From Lumbricus terrestris (Eukaryota > Annelida > Clitellata > Crassiclitellata > Lumbricidae): a DNA stretch of 64,000 bases. The DNA lies in assembly GCA_949752735.1 (NCBI GenBank), contig OX457046.1, positions 39,157,149-39,221,148 on the forward strand, read 5' to 3'. A program made the position numbers and the translations under genes. Below the pieces are notes generated by a model. That model did no database searches. It was not told where the DNA came from and worked only from the letters and a program-made list of their open reading frames with translations. Each line of letters starts with the position of its first letter. Position 1 is the first letter of the stretch. Shown here piece after piece: positions 1 to 10,488 of the stretch.

Positions 1-354
1 TTATCTTTGACACGCCCTGCTTGTTATATGTTGTCGAAAATTTAACAGCCGCCAATTATATAATGCATAGAAACATTCTTACAATGGTGTTTTGTAAGTT
101 GAGCATGTCATGGTGGAGTATTATTATAGTCACACCGATCGGTTTTGATGCCGAGACTAAATTGAATTTTCATAACTGCAGGCTAGCTCACATTTTTGTA
201 TTTTAATTTATTGGAGTTAAAAACGTTTAAGAAAGTCCTGCAGTAGAAATCATGTGCACATGAAGACTATCCAACGGCATTTTTGGGAAATTTCCCTGTA
301 AGTCAATATTAAATCTTTTCCGACTTGGCAACGTTTATAATACGAATGAGTGTA
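1..354. other. AT-rich DNA, no feature recognised
   Basis: I see no conserved coding signal, splice-bounded ORF or structured repeat here. The short ORF near the start has no recognisable domain. Confidence 0.5.
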
Positions 355-430
355 GCCTACTTGTGGAAATGTTCAACTGCGTCATTGTACACTGTAACCG
401 GTTGCAGTTGGTCAATTGTGTGATCTTGGA
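355..430 (-). repeat. Fragment of dispersed repeat R1
   Basis: The stretch with TGTAACCGGTTGCAG and AACTGCGTCATTG is the reverse complement of the block at 7,828-7,980 and resembles copies at 1,205, 12,305 and 62,275. R1 is about 130-180 bp and ends in an A-rich tail in its best copy, so it may be a short retroposon. The family is not one I can name. Confidence 0.5.
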
Positions 431-784
431 CACCTCTACAAAAATAGTTTGACGCGTTACATATTTTACTGCTGCCTCTCACTATATGATTTAGTCGTAC
501 CGCTTTGAGAGGCTTTAAATAAATAAATGATACGCGAAAACGTTTGCACAAAATTGTCTAAGTTGAGCATGGTGCGGTAGAGAATCAAAGTGTCATCTTC
601 GGTTCTGACGCCGAAACTAAGTTGGATTTTCATGACTGCTACTCATCTCCCATTAATTTGGTGAATTTTAACATATTGGAGTTTAGATCATGATCTGAAA
701 CGAAAACAAAGCACGAATTAAGTCACTCGGCCGCCATTACCTATACTGCAATTACGCAATGACTAGAATAATTTAGGCCAACCG

Positions 785-1000
785 GGCTACATTCCTTTTT
801 CGTGCAACTGCTAAGTGGGTGGATCACGTCCAAGTCCGGACAGAGGTTCGGGTCGAAATTTCTACTCCACCTGCGCCTCTTATCCACCTCAGCTGTTACG
901 TGCACTGTCTGACAGTCAGTGGGAAGATGATCAGACGTCGAGGGAGAGGACTGGCCATACGCAATCATAAGCCGAGGCTGTGAAAATTAAGTCGCTTAAG
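785..1000 (+). repeat. SINE-B copy, degenerate
   Basis: It shares the block GGGAGAGGACTGG and the end AAGTCGCTTA with the better copy at 58,497-58,700, which carries a tRNA-like head. The tRNA-like part here is too decayed to show the B box clearly. Confidence 0.45.
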
Positions 1001-1204
1001 TAGCGGCATCTAGGCTCATAGGAGCTGATTGATTTGTTCTTAAATTCTCCTCGGCGTCAATATTAAGCCTTTTCGACGTTCACAACGTTGATTATGCGAA
1101 TGAGTCCGAGTTGGAGTTCAAGGATATTTGGAGTTATTGGATAAAACACTGGCATGGAAAACGAAAGGAACCGAGATCGAATCCCGAAGTCTCTGTATGA
1201 TGTA

Positions 1205-1390
1205 CGTGCTTTGTAGGCTAGCTGCTATAAGCGCCAGTTATTGCAGGTTGTCAGTTACCGGTATATTAGTAGTTAAAATTCATGTATTCTGTGATCTGTG
1301 TTCTTGTGAATGGCTTCAACTGCGTAATTGTTCATTGTAACCGACTGCGGTCGGTCACCGGATTGTTGAATAAAATAAAATAAAATATTA
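1205..1390 (+). repeat. Dispersed repeat R1 with A-rich tail
   Basis: This is the longest R1 copy. It contains TAGTAGTTAAAATTCATG, then GTGTTCTTGTGAATGG, then TGTAACCGACTGCGGTCGG, and ends in AATAAAATAAAATAAAATA. The tail suggests retroposition in the plus orientation. An ATC microsatellite follows. Confidence 0.5.
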
Positions 1391-1392
1391 AC

Positions 1393-1393
<1 letters not shown>

Positions 1394-1433
<40 letters not shown>

Positions 1434-1447
1434 CATCATCATCATCA
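1394..1447 (+). repeat. (ATC)n microsatellite
   Basis: Near-perfect CAT/ATC trinucleotides over about 54 bases with a single CCT interruption. It directly follows the A-rich tail of an R1 repeat, a common place for microsatellites to arise. Confidence 0.9.
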
Positions 1448-2154
1448 TTGCAATCCATGCTCGTTGGTGTCAATCGCATGTTTCACAATTCAAATACTAA
1501 CTTGTACACCGTTATTATAATGTTTTAATGAATTATAATTATATTTGACTTCTGCATATTTACATTATAGTGAAGTCAGTAATAATAGTTTAAAATTATG
1601 TTAAATATTGTTATAAAGGTGTCAAAGCTGACCATGTCATTGCAGAGTGCTACAGTGACATCTAGCGGATCTAAAGCCGAAATTAATTTCGATTTTCATG
1701 GCTGTTATTTAGCTCTTATACCGTTATACGGGTGTATTCTAAAAAAGATCGTGACCTCCAGTGAAAACACAGCATGAATACACCCGACCGCCATCATGTA
1801 TTGTGCCATGCCAATGACTAGGATTCATATGACAATACAATCCTTTTCGAGTAAACTTAATAACTGCTACTAAGAGGTAGGCCTACAATGGTTCATAAGT
1901 ATAGGTGTAACGTAATGGGTAGTAGACGCGTAATGTACTGTTACTGTTACGTTTATTACTAAACTATAATATAAGCTAAGGTACTAGAAACGTGTAAGCT
2001 ATAAGATCTAGCATTGTAGCGTTGGCCTATTCTCCGAGCGTCTGAATACCGAATGCCTAGTGTTCGTGTCCACTGTCCAGTTCGCATTCGGACGGGTGGC
2101 GATGGGCGTGGCCTATTGATGTACGATGACCAATCGCCTAGACCCGTTACAATA
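1448..2154. other. AT-rich intergenic DNA, nothing recognised
   Basis: No conserved ORF, splice-bounded exon or clear repeat was seen. One GCCTA-rich motif typical of this genome occurs near 1,880. Confidence 0.4.
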
Positions 2155-2275
2155 GGTTCGTGATCTCTCCCAAACTGTTCTCAATTTCACAAACTGTTGA
2201 AGACTGGTTTTTTTCGTTTGATCTCGGCCGGGAGCGCCTCTGAGTAGGTACCTTCAAGGGGCGCTATATAAATTA
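2155..2275 (+). mobile_element. LINE 3' end (CR1/L2-like), degenerate
   Basis: The segment reads CTCAATTTCACAAACTGTTG, a Leu-Lys rich stretch, then GGGAGCGCCTCTGAGTAG and GGGGCGCTATATAAAT. The same block occurs on the minus strand at 49,095-49,330, where the C-terminal reverse transcriptase motif (GPTTWNGLP) is still legible. It is a 5'-truncated LINE tail. Confidence 0.6.
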
Positions 2276-2861
2276 TGTTGATTGGTGAATGGTTGTTTGA
2301 TTGATCGAAATAGTGTACAGCAAATATTATCAACTTATTATTAATTAAGGCAATTCGCCGATTTGGCGTTATATAGTTATTTTCTGTAGGCCTACTTGGA
2401 CTTCCGTATGGTATTGTAATGTTCACGAAAGCTGTCGTCAATCGAACTTCCATCTATGCACGAATTATGATATAAATTGTCATCAATATTATTATTGATC
2501 TCTTTTTGCAGAATTACTTTTATCAGACCAACTTCTATTTAAGCAAGAATACTTATAAGTATACCGTAGGCCTACTCTTTGTTAATCCAGCTGCATAAAC
2601 GCATTTTAGTTTACATGAGATTAAGCATCTTAGAGCATTATTGTTCTTGTATTTAAAATAGCGCTTTAAAATTTTGGAGTCTACGATGACGCCAAAGATC
2701 CGAGTATGGGTAATTATATCTCAACCATTCGAAAATCGGGTGCATTTAACTGGCAAGATTCATATAATATCGCTTAATTACCATTTACATGACTGTGTTG
2801 CGATGTCAAGCCAGTAGTTGCAATCATTCACGAACACGAAACCTCAAGATCTGTAGAAGAT

Positions 2862-3425
2862 CATGGGCGGAGACCTAGGAGGGACAAGGGGACGGTTCCC
2901 CCACAATAGATGTGGTGGGGGACGGCCCATGCATTCCCCCCCATCTGTAATCGGTAAGTGTTAGGTCATCATGTACACACTTCACGACTTCATGAAACAC
3001 ACGGTGAACAACAAACGACGAGACGATCGAGGTGATGACAATAACAAAGGTAGGATTTTCCATCGACATTCCGGACGGATGACTAAAAAAAGGTCGTCAA
3101 AATTTGGCCGGTGTCACGAAATAGAGTATCCCCCGTATTAATAATAAATATTGTATCCCACCAAATTAAAAAAAGTCGAAAAAACCGTTTCCGCGTGTAT
3201 TTTTTTGGCAAATTAATTTTCATCTGCTTTGTTTTGAACAATGACACCAACATGTATGTTTATTCCTACGAGATAATTTGTTTTGTTCCAACGGGTAGTA
3301 AATGAGGGTGAATGACTAAAAAATTGATTTCGTTTTTCAGAGATTTTGACCGGATGACTAAAACTGGTCGTCAGAAATTTCGGACCCAAAAAAGTCGGTT
3401 TTTTACGGCCAGCGTGTACTCACCT
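2862..3425. mobile_element. Truncated G-run/C-run DNA transposon
   Basis: The left end (CATGGGCGGAGACCTAGG) matches the end of the complete element at 16,437-16,814, and G-runs and C-runs follow as in that family. The interior holds three GATGACTAAA...GTCGTC-type hairpin units (near 3,079, 3,311 and 3,352). I could not find a matching right end or target duplication, so it is probably broken. Confidence 0.55.
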
Positions 3426-4025
3426 CAAAATTTACCTGCACAGCCCTTGACCTAGCTTTCAAAAATTAATGGTGTAAGAAAGCATCTCAGAACACATCGG
3501 ACGCGGCTGGCTCAGATATTTTATTGAAATGATCATCTCCATCTAGGAATTCGGAATAGAATTAAATGGTTAAATATAATTTTATTATTATGGCTGGTCG
3601 GTCGGTCGATGACCGTGTCTATATTATTTCATATGTTTAACTTACTAACTTACAATTTCCAATAATAGCTGCCGTTCAACCATAGAATTAAGAAATGTGC
3701 GAGACCTCTATGCTTTAGTTTAGATGTACGTGTAAGTGAAGACTGCAGAACAAGAAGCAATCGTAAACCATCAAAAAAGAATCTTCGTTTTTTCTGGGTT
3801 TGATGCAGATTAAAATATGGTAAAACGACGAGCGATTGGATTTTTATCAATAAAATAAAGCAGTCTTATGTATTGACTTTAAAATGTTTTTGCATGTTTA
3901 ACTTACAGCTGGTCGATGGACATTTTGCGGCTTGTGTTCTGTTATCGGTGTCCATATGTGGGTGAACGGCTTTTAGAGCAAGCGTTCCATGTAAAATTAC
4001 TGAAATGTCTCAGCGTTACTCAAAA
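3426..4025. other. Intergenic DNA, nothing recognised
   Basis: No conserved ORF or repeat was recognised. The 66-codon minus-strand ORF in this interval has no domain. Confidence 0.4.
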
Positions 4026-4773
4026 GCGGACATCGCGATATTTTTTTTAGGTTATTGTTACTGACGTCTCGGTAGGAAGTCAACAGTATGGCGGTCGCAG
4101 ATACACGCAGAATAGAGCGGTCTCAACTCCGGCGATCGATAGCCCAATGTTTCCGCTTAATAGTCAATGGTCAAAAGACACGGCAAGTGTGCAATAAGAC
4201 AGCAGGCAAAAATAAGTAAGTAAGTAAAAGTCCAGCTTTTTCAATTGCATCAGCTGTTTTATGAATCCAACTTCTGTTTCAATAGTGATTATTTTTCATC
4301 AATCCAGCTCCAATTTAATCGGAAACATTTTAATCAATCCAGCTCCTATTTAATTAAGAAGATCCTTATATCCATCCAGCTCTAATTTAATCAACAACAT
4401 TTTCATCAATCCTGCTCCAATCTAAGCTATAATATTTTTATTAACCCAGCTTCTGTTTCTCGCCTGTTATTTTCGTCAGCCCAGCTTCTATTTCAAATAT
4501 AAGAATACCATCATCCAGCTTCCATTACTTAAGCGTTTTTTCATCAATCCGACTTCTGTTTCAGATCTAGAAATACCTTCATCACTTACTTACTTACTTC
4601 ACACAACATCACTGACTGAAGCGGGACCCCAATGTTTCGCGCGGAAACATTGGGCTATCGATCGACGGAGTTGAGGCCGCTCTATTCTGCGTGTATCTTT
4701 GACCGCCATACTGTTTACTTCCTACCGAGACGTCATTAACAATATAACCTTTTTTTAATACTGTGTCCGACAA
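4026..4773. mobile_element. Foldback-type element upstream of SPCS2
   Basis: Inverted arms of roughly 110-145 bp lie at about 4,026-4,170 and 4,625-4,773. The left reads GACGTCTCGGTAGGAAGTC and the right its complement GACTTCCTACCGAGACGTC with one change. Inner ends carry AAGT and ACTT runs, again inverted. The middle is a degenerate minisatellite of about 40 bp built on ATCCAGCTnnnATTT. No transposase ORF is present. It sits directly 5' of the first readable SPCS2 exon, so it may carry or displace promoter sequence. No clean target duplication was found. Confidence 0.75.
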
Positions 4774-4975
4774 AGGTGTAGTTTGCATGCTTTGTGATAT
4801 GCTAAGTTATAAGTGTGTAAATTTAGTAAGCTGGCAGTTTCGCAGTATTATTTATAGTATTGTTAACGAAGCAGGAGTGTTCATGAAGCTGTAAGTGTTT
4901 TATGGCTCCAATGCAATGGTTAGTAATTACTGCGATGCTGAAAATTTAAAAACAAAAATGTTCGCTGTTGTACAG

Positions 4976-5059
4976 GTACAGACAGACGGTAAACCATTTA
5001 AGGTGGACAAGTGGGATGGGTGTGCTGTGAAAAATGCACTGGATGATGCTGCCAAACAG
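4976..5059 (+). CDS. SPCS2: SPCS2 exon with the KVDKWDG motif
   Basis: The exon follows a TACAG acceptor and ends AAACAG before GTAATT, phase 0. It encodes the cytosolic N-terminal motif that opens SPC25 proteins. A second AG six bases downstream (exon start 4,982) is equally possible and also in frame. Confidence 0.85.
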
Positions 5060-8000
5060 GTAATTTATCCACCACGCTCTGGCATCTTCTTCTCAACCAC
5101 TGATCTGCCATGTCTTTATTATTTTAACTAGGTGACCCATGACTTTATGCGAAAGATTCTCTGCGCATGGCAAACATCTTGCCTGGTAATCCCGAAGACT
5201 GAGTGCCTGTCCATGCAAACAAATTTTTCCTGGCTACTCCATTGCTGTTCACATCGCCTGACTAAACTGAGCTATTACTAACACAGATGCTGTGTATTTC
5301 ATTATATTAACTCGAGCTCTACAAATTTCTTTTAGTAATAATAAAAATTACGCGCAGTATAGCATTTACTCATCATTGCAACTATCATTCAAAGCAGTTG
5401 CTTTTCACGGCACTTTTGAATGGCTTTAATAGTGAAGACTAGCCATCCGAGAACAACGCTATCTATAAATTATTTGAGATTACGTGTACATCAGGTAAAA
5501 TATTATTAATAACATTTTACTTCCAGACTTTCGATTTTATACTAGGTGAGAGTGAAGTCCCTGAGGGATCTTGTATACCTTGAGCAATTAAAAAAAGGAA
5601 ATTTAAAATAATAAGAATTTATACATTTTCACATTTACCGATGGTTGTGAAACCTGGATGAGGCCTGATTTCTCGGAGATTCACTTTTTACTCCTCACAT
5701 AATTTCGTTCTTCCTGAGGGATTATAATTATAGATCTACCTCTGGTAAAGAATAATAATAATAGTAATATTTTAAGGACGATATTAATTACACTGGACAA
5801 CAAATTTTCATGAAAGTCGTGCCTTTTACATGAAATTTGCATTTTCTTATAGATTTTAGGGTGCTGAACACGAATATGACAATGAAATCAAAAAATTGGC
5901 TCCAGTTTCTCTGAAATCATCAAGAGTTTCTATAAATAGAACAATACGTACATATAACATTTGTACCAGTAAATTTTCGCTTCCACTTCCCATTGTCTCT
6001 TGCATAACTGCTCAGGATTAGGTCTGGTGAGATACAAGTAAGCCTATATGTATTTATGAGCACTTGCTATATCGCCGCTTCAATAATCTAGTCCGAAGCG
6101 CTCCCGATTACAGCGCGGACACTAGATCGCAGTTTCATGAAGTGCATGAACAATTGCGAGTGAAGGACTTGATCAGGGACCCTACGCGCTGGCTTGAGGT
6201 TGATTGAAACCCAAAACCTTCCGACTCCAAGGTACCGAATATACCCCTACACCACCGCGCCCCACATGGTAGGCCTATAGTCAGCAAACATGGAAGTTTC
6301 CCTGATATCATTTTTCCATGACTACAATGTCTTCTTGAAATTGTTCGCCTTCCTCAACAGTCATCATATCCATGCTGCAGTTGTCGGGAAGAAACTCCAA
6401 GTGAAAATGGAGAAGTTGATCTTTCAGACACATCGCAGCCAAATTTGTGATACATGGAATCATAGACAACATGTCCTCAACGAAATCCTTGTACTTTTCT
6501 GTCCTGACATCGGAGAGGAAGTTACCAGATGAAATGCGTCCCAAGTTTGTTTCTCGTCACCCTGAAGCAGGTTGTCGAACATCTCACCTCTGGATAGTTG
6601 ACTGGTCTACGTACCCCAAAATCCCCTCTTTAGTGTTTGCTTCGCCAGGGAATTTGACAGCCAAGTATCTGAAAGCTGATCCAGTCCAGTACATGAATTT
6701 TATGACCTTCTTCATCACACTGAGTTTGGTGTGTAGCGACAATAACAGGATCTTCTGGGTTTCAACTTTTGCTATATGTATATATAGCGTTACACATAGC
6801 TTACTTCTCTCTGAGACCCAGAGATTTCCTCTCAGGCCAGTTTCTCCTCACTTAGTGCGAAGTCCTTGCTCGACTGTCCCATTCACATAAAAACCACTAT
6901 TTTGTATATTCACGCTGCAGACTCATCAAGAGAGCCAGTAAACCTTCAAGTCACTACAGAGATGCCATTGCCTTGGATAGGTCCAGGTCGCGATCAAAGA
7001 TCGTCCAGATCACCTTGGGTGAGAATTTGTGGCATCGATAGCTGCGGAGAACCTGAAGTTGCTTCGCCTCCCTTCTCATCGTCTGAATCAATGAAAAATT
7101 ATTTCCGTGGATCCGGAACAGGAAGTCCTTTGCCATGCTGAACAGGTCGGATTGTAGATGGTATATTTGAGTATGTTTCTGACCACTTCTCTTTCCTTGT
7201 CATGCCTGCTGAAGTAGGCTGAACAGTCATTTTGTGTGATTGCTTGGTTCTCTCCAAACCATTGGAATAGCAAAGGGCATTGGCCAGTTTCTGATCTTTC
7301 AACTACATGTAGGCCTACTTTGGAAAAATTCCTGCGCACGGGGGAGGGGATGCATGGCAAGGGGATGCAATATGTCACATGATTGTGTGCTGCTATTATG
7401 TACATGTAGTTTGAAATACAGCGTTGAGAAATTTATGGTTACCCACATATGTAGGTCGATTCAATGTGTACTGAGACATTTGTATGTAACCATCTCTGTC
7501 TCTCCTAAACTAGAGCCAATCGACAAATTTTACTATCATTTTCGTGTTCAGCACTTCAAAATTAGTAAAGATTTGCTATTTTCATTTAAAAGGCAATTTG
7601 TGTGTTGTCCAGTGTTATTAGTCTGTTGTTATTTTGCAGGTGTTCACAGAAAAGTTTGGCTACAGCGAGAAGCACGCGCTGATGAATGGACGCCTGATTC
7701 TGTGTACGGTCGCAGTTGGCTTTGCGCTGTATGCCGTGCTGTGGGACTATCTCTTTCCATTTCCAGCGTCACGACCCATTCTCATTGCCTGCGTTCTATC
7801 ATATCCTTTTGTAGTAATGATTTTCGTTTAGTCAACAATCCGGTTGACAGACCGCAACCGGTTACCGTGTACAATTATGCAGTTGAAACAATTGACAGGA
7901 ACTCAGATTACAGAATACATGAATCTTAATTATACTAACTGAACAGACAGCCTGCAATACATGGCGCTAATAACAGCCTACAAATCATATCCGCCCAACT

Positions 8001-9841
8001 ATCTCTCGCACTCTTGGCCAGCGTTTTATTCATTACTCTACCGGGCCCCGAATGGCACGGTAGAGTAGTGTCATCTATAGTTGTAATTGCTTTGCCACTG
8101 CTATGGTATCACCTGGCTACTATTGCTGCACAAATTCGCTGTTGGATCGTCTTACAAGTCTCCGTAAAAAGGCGGGGAAATGCCCTTAAATACCTCTTAG
8201 ACTATATGCAAACGCCATTATCTGCATATTCATTTTGCTCAGTGCGTTCTGCTGATTGTTTTTATCTTTTTGTTCCCAGGAATAGGACTGATCTTGTCCA
8301 ACATCGGGCGTTTTCTTTTCTGTGGTTGGTCCTTCCACCTGGAATGACCTTCCTCATGGCAGGAATTCTAGCCCAAGTGGCTGTATATGTTCATAGAAAT
8401 CACTGGTTGACTGCTTGATGATTGCAATAATGCCAGAACTAAAGTATTTCTTTCTGAAGATTGTATTTTCCTAATGTTTTGAATTTTTATTTCTTGGTGA
8501 TGAGTAACTATATTTTCTTAACGTTTTAAGCGTATTTCTTCAATTTAATAGCATTTTAAGCATATTTCTTTGTGATGATTTTATTTTGTTGACATTTTAA
8601 GCGTATTTCTTTGCGATGATTATATTCTCTTAACACTTTGAACGTATTTCTTCATGATGATTGTGCTGACGCTGTACACCTCTTACAAAGAGAAAGGCTA
8701 CTTCATGACGGCCATGGAGAAGGATGAGGCTGGAGTCGACCCTGACAACGTCTGGAGCCTAGCATCTCACCTTAAGAGGCAAATCTTGGCAAAAATTCTT
8801 AATTGCCAAAAATAAGAATGCTTGTGTTGACGTTGTGTATTAAGCAGTTTAATGAGGCAGCCGATACCTGACCAGGTCTGTCTGAACCTCTTTTGCTGAT
8901 ACATAGAGTGAAAGCCATTATGGGAGCCACATTTCCATATCAAGCCCGTGTAGAAAACATGGGTCCCATCTTTTAAGTGTTGAGTTTAGGCTGGCTGCTC
9001 TATTGTGGTGATATCGTCAGAGTCTTGTCCCAGTTTCATCTGAAAGCTATGTTGTTTCACGTCGGGTATCCAAGTATGTCATCCCCTTCATTCTGCGGAA
9101 AGGGAGTTCTAGGAGGAGTGTATTGTGTATAGATAGTATGTATCGTGTAATGGGAGTATGTATTGTGTGAATAATTTATCAGGGGCATTCCTTATTTTTC
9201 TGCTAATTTTCAAACTGGAAGAATGGTTTCCAATTCATGTCATATGCATAATTACAACGTGTTTGTGATCATCATTTATTTATTTTATTTATTTCTCCAT
9301 TTCTATAGCGCCCCTTAAAGCTCCCTACTCAGAGGCGCTCCCAACTACAGTGCGGACACTGCGTCAGAGTTTCACTCCGAAGCGCCCAATCAATTGTGAG
9401 TGAAAGACTTGCTCAAGGTCCCTATGCGATGACTTGAGGTGGATTTGAACCTCGAACCATCCAGCTCCAAGGCAACAACGCCACCACTACACCACCGCGC
9501 CCACACGGTCATATCTCAATACTGTCATGTTTAGCTGTGGTTGAGCTGGTAGCACTTCTGAATATCTTAGCCTACCTTGAAGAGGCCAGTGTAAAATACT
9601 TATTAAATAATAATATGTCCAGCCACTCTAACGTGTCATTTGCACCTGTCACAGGTATGATGATATGTATGAGCTGTACATGACTTACACGAACGGTGTG
9701 ACGGGTCGAGTCCAGGAGACGTTTCTGTGCAAGTCGGTCGCCAACTTCTTTGACGAGAACGGATATCTTTGCGATGACATCTTCGAGGATGAGGTGAAGA
9801 AGCTGCAATCGAGTTTGCTGTCGGAGAAGAAGGACAACTAG
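4976..9841 (+). CDS. SPCS2: Signal peptidase complex subunit 2 (SPC25), four exons readable
   Basis: SPCS2 is a non-catalytic ER-membrane subunit of the signal peptidase complex, which cleaves signal peptides. Readable exons are 4,976-5,059, 7,640-7,800, 8,644-8,778 and 9,655-9,841 (stop TAG at 9,839). Joined they give 188 residues; the human protein is 226. Family hallmarks are [36 protein letters not shown] and [14 protein letters not shown]. Two membrane segments flank the LWDYLFPFP loop and both ends should face the cytosol. Introns are GT-AG, AT-AC (U12 type) and GC-AG, with phases that agree. The N-terminus is unresolved: in-frame ATGs at 4,916 and 4,958 are possible, or a separate upstream first exon. 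A possible poly(A) signal lies at 10,398. Family assignment rests on remembered orthologues. Confidence 0.93.
5060..6049. other. SPCS2 intron, unique-looking AT-rich DNA
   Basis: Apart from the donor GTAATT at 5,060 I see no recognisable repeat or conserved ORF until the SINE at 6,050. Confidence 0.4.
6050..6263 (-). repeat. SINE-A (tRNA-derived), full-length-like copy
   Basis: Read on the minus strand it starts GGGCGCGGTGGTGTAG (A-box-like), has a decayed B box (GGTTTTGGGTTTCAATC), the body GGGTCCCTGATCAAGTCC, and a tail related to GGGAGCGCnTCnGAnTAG. It lies in the SPCS2 intron. Confidence 0.75.
6300..7140 (-). pseudogene. Decayed transposon-associated protein gene
   Basis: On the minus strand, pieces of one protein are legible across frameshifts: [20 protein letters not shown] and [17 protein letters not shown] (about 6,590-6,720), [15 protein letters not shown], then [15 protein letters not shown] and [12 protein letters not shown] with [10 protein letters not shown] (about 6,310-6,540). 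This order resembles a family, seen by memory in many invertebrate genomes as uncharacterised multicopy proteins, whose C-terminus reads like HLDFFPENLG...GERFHQDI. A TGA and at least one frameshift break it. It lies in the 5,060-7,639 SPCS2 intron, antisense to the gene. I know no firm function; high copy number suggests a mobile element. Confidence 0.6.
7640..7800 (+). CDS. SPCS2: SPCS2 exon with first membrane segment and U12 donor
   Basis: It starts after TTATTTTGCAG and reads [18 protein letters not shown], then the hydrophobic stretch ending LWDYLFPFP. The last two bases TC are joined by G of the next exon to give Ser. The next base begins ATATCCTTTT, a match to the U12-type donor consensus. 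No GT donor restores the conserved [12 protein letters not shown] run. Confidence 0.9.
7828..7980 (-). repeat. Dispersed repeat R1 in the U12 intron
   Basis: It contains CAACCGGTTACCGTG, AGTTGAAACAATTGACAGG and ACTAACTGAACAG, matching the reverse complement of the copy at 1,205-1,390. Confidence 0.55.
8275..8375 (+). mobile_element. LINE C-terminal fragment
   Basis: The piece around AGGACTGATCTTGTCCAAC, then TCTGTGGTTGGTCCTTCCAC and CCTGGAATGACC, parallels the FSVVGPTTWNGLP block of other LINE tails in this window, with frameshifts. It lies inside the AT-AC intron. Confidence 0.45.
8505..8655 (+). repeat. Degenerate tandem copies of the U12 3' splice-site region
   Basis: Units of about 30-50 bp repeat the pattern TTCTTAAC...TTTTAAGCGTATTTCTT. 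Copies end near 8,530, 8,560 and 8,601, followed by the functional one ending at 8,643. Each mimics a branch site (8,513-8,522 is the best), the intron end and the start of the next exon (GTATTTCTT). The older copies end in AAG instead of AAC. Confidence 0.7.
8644..8778 (+). CDS. SPCS2: SPCS2 exon with second membrane segment, GC donor
   Basis: It begins G|TAT TTC TTC after a terminal AC and encodes the end of the second membrane segment, [10 protein letters not shown] and [14 protein letters not shown]. It ends AAGAG before GCAAAT. Only this GC donor joins cleanly to the G|TAT of the next exon to give [13 protein letters not shown]. Confidence 0.88.
8779..9654 (+). other. GC-AG intron of SPCS2
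   Basis: The donor is AAGAG|GCAAAT and the acceptor CTGTCACAG. GC donors occur in a small fraction of animal U2 introns. The intron contains a SINE-A copy at 9,278-9,511. Confidence 0.8.
9278..9511 (-). repeat. SINE-A (tRNA-derived)
   Basis: Minus-strand head GGGCGCGGTGGTGTAGTGG, then a B-box-like AGGTTCAAATCC, body with CTTGAGCAAGTC, and tail GAGCGCCTCTGAGTAGGGAG then AAGGGGCGCTATAGAAAT. It ends in an (ATTT)-type run. Confidence 0.85.
9655..9841 (+). CDS. SPCS2: SPCS2 terminal exon
   Basis: After acceptor CTGTCACAG it encodes [14 protein letters not shown], then the conserved [11 protein letters not shown] block and [17 protein letters not shown] before TAG. This is the cytosolic C-terminal domain of SPC25 proteins. 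Confidence 0.93.
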
Positions 9842-10403
9842 GCTTTGTCTCTGTCGCAGTTTTGCTCCTAGTCTCGTGTTCAAAACTTGTGAAACTTTGT
9901 TGAAATTCTGCCATTTTGCGTATGGTGGATGTCAAGACAAGCGCTGAGGACATGTTTGTTTCGTTGTGTCGTTAAAATACGTACATTTGTGTTTAATGGT
10001 TAAGAACTTGGTCTTTTGTTGACCGTGTAGTGACGGACGATGGTGAAAGTTGTACTTTAGAAACATTCTTGAACACTGTTATGCTATGCTCTTAGATATA
10101 ATTATAATGCTGTACATGAATCTCATGAAAAGTTACTATTAGGAGCTGAAGTGATTTCATGTATGGAAAGAATTTAATATCTAGATATTGATGTCTTAAT
10201 AACGAACGAAGTTACAAGATAGATTGTCATTGGGCTTGTTTACTTTGTAATAGATGGTTTCTCCACTGTCTAAATCTGTTAGGTGTGATATAATCAAGTG
10301 ATTTTTATAGCTACACTACATTGATATATGCCAATGGAAAGGATCGTTCTCCTCAAGTTGGGCCGCAGAGAAGAATCCACCGAAGTAACCTGGTCAAAAT
10401 AAA
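9842..10403 (+). other. SPCS2 3' untranslated region with possible poly(A) signal
   Basis: No ORF or repeat is seen after the stop. An AATAAA hexamer at 10,398-10,403 is the first good poly(A) signal candidate; the true end is not known. Confidence 0.4.
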
Positions 10404-10488
10404 TTCAACAGGAGAAGGAGAGCAGGGAAGGCAATGGTGGATAAAATTGAGATAATGTAGGTTATTTTATTTTGATGAATAGTATTCT

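Larger units (their letters stand above)
7801..8643 (+). other. U12-type AT-AC intron of SPCS2
   Basis: The donor ATATCCTTTT (7,801-7,810) fits the minor-spliceosome consensus (A/G)TATCCTTT. The 3' end has a branch-site-like TTCTCTTAAC (8,625-8,634) about ten bases before a terminal AC (8,642-8,643). Joining 7,800 to 8,644 exactly restores the reading frame and the conserved [12 protein letters not shown]. The intron also hosts an R1 repeat, a LINE fragment and a degenerate array of its own 3' region. Confidence 0.88.

Noticed and set aside
4089..4110. ATGGCGGTCGCAG as the SPCS2 start codon
   Set aside because: It lies in the foldback arm and no donor joins it in frame to 4,976.
6447..7141. 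147- and 91-codon plus-strand ORFs
   Set aside because: Antisense to the decayed transposon protein on the minus strand.
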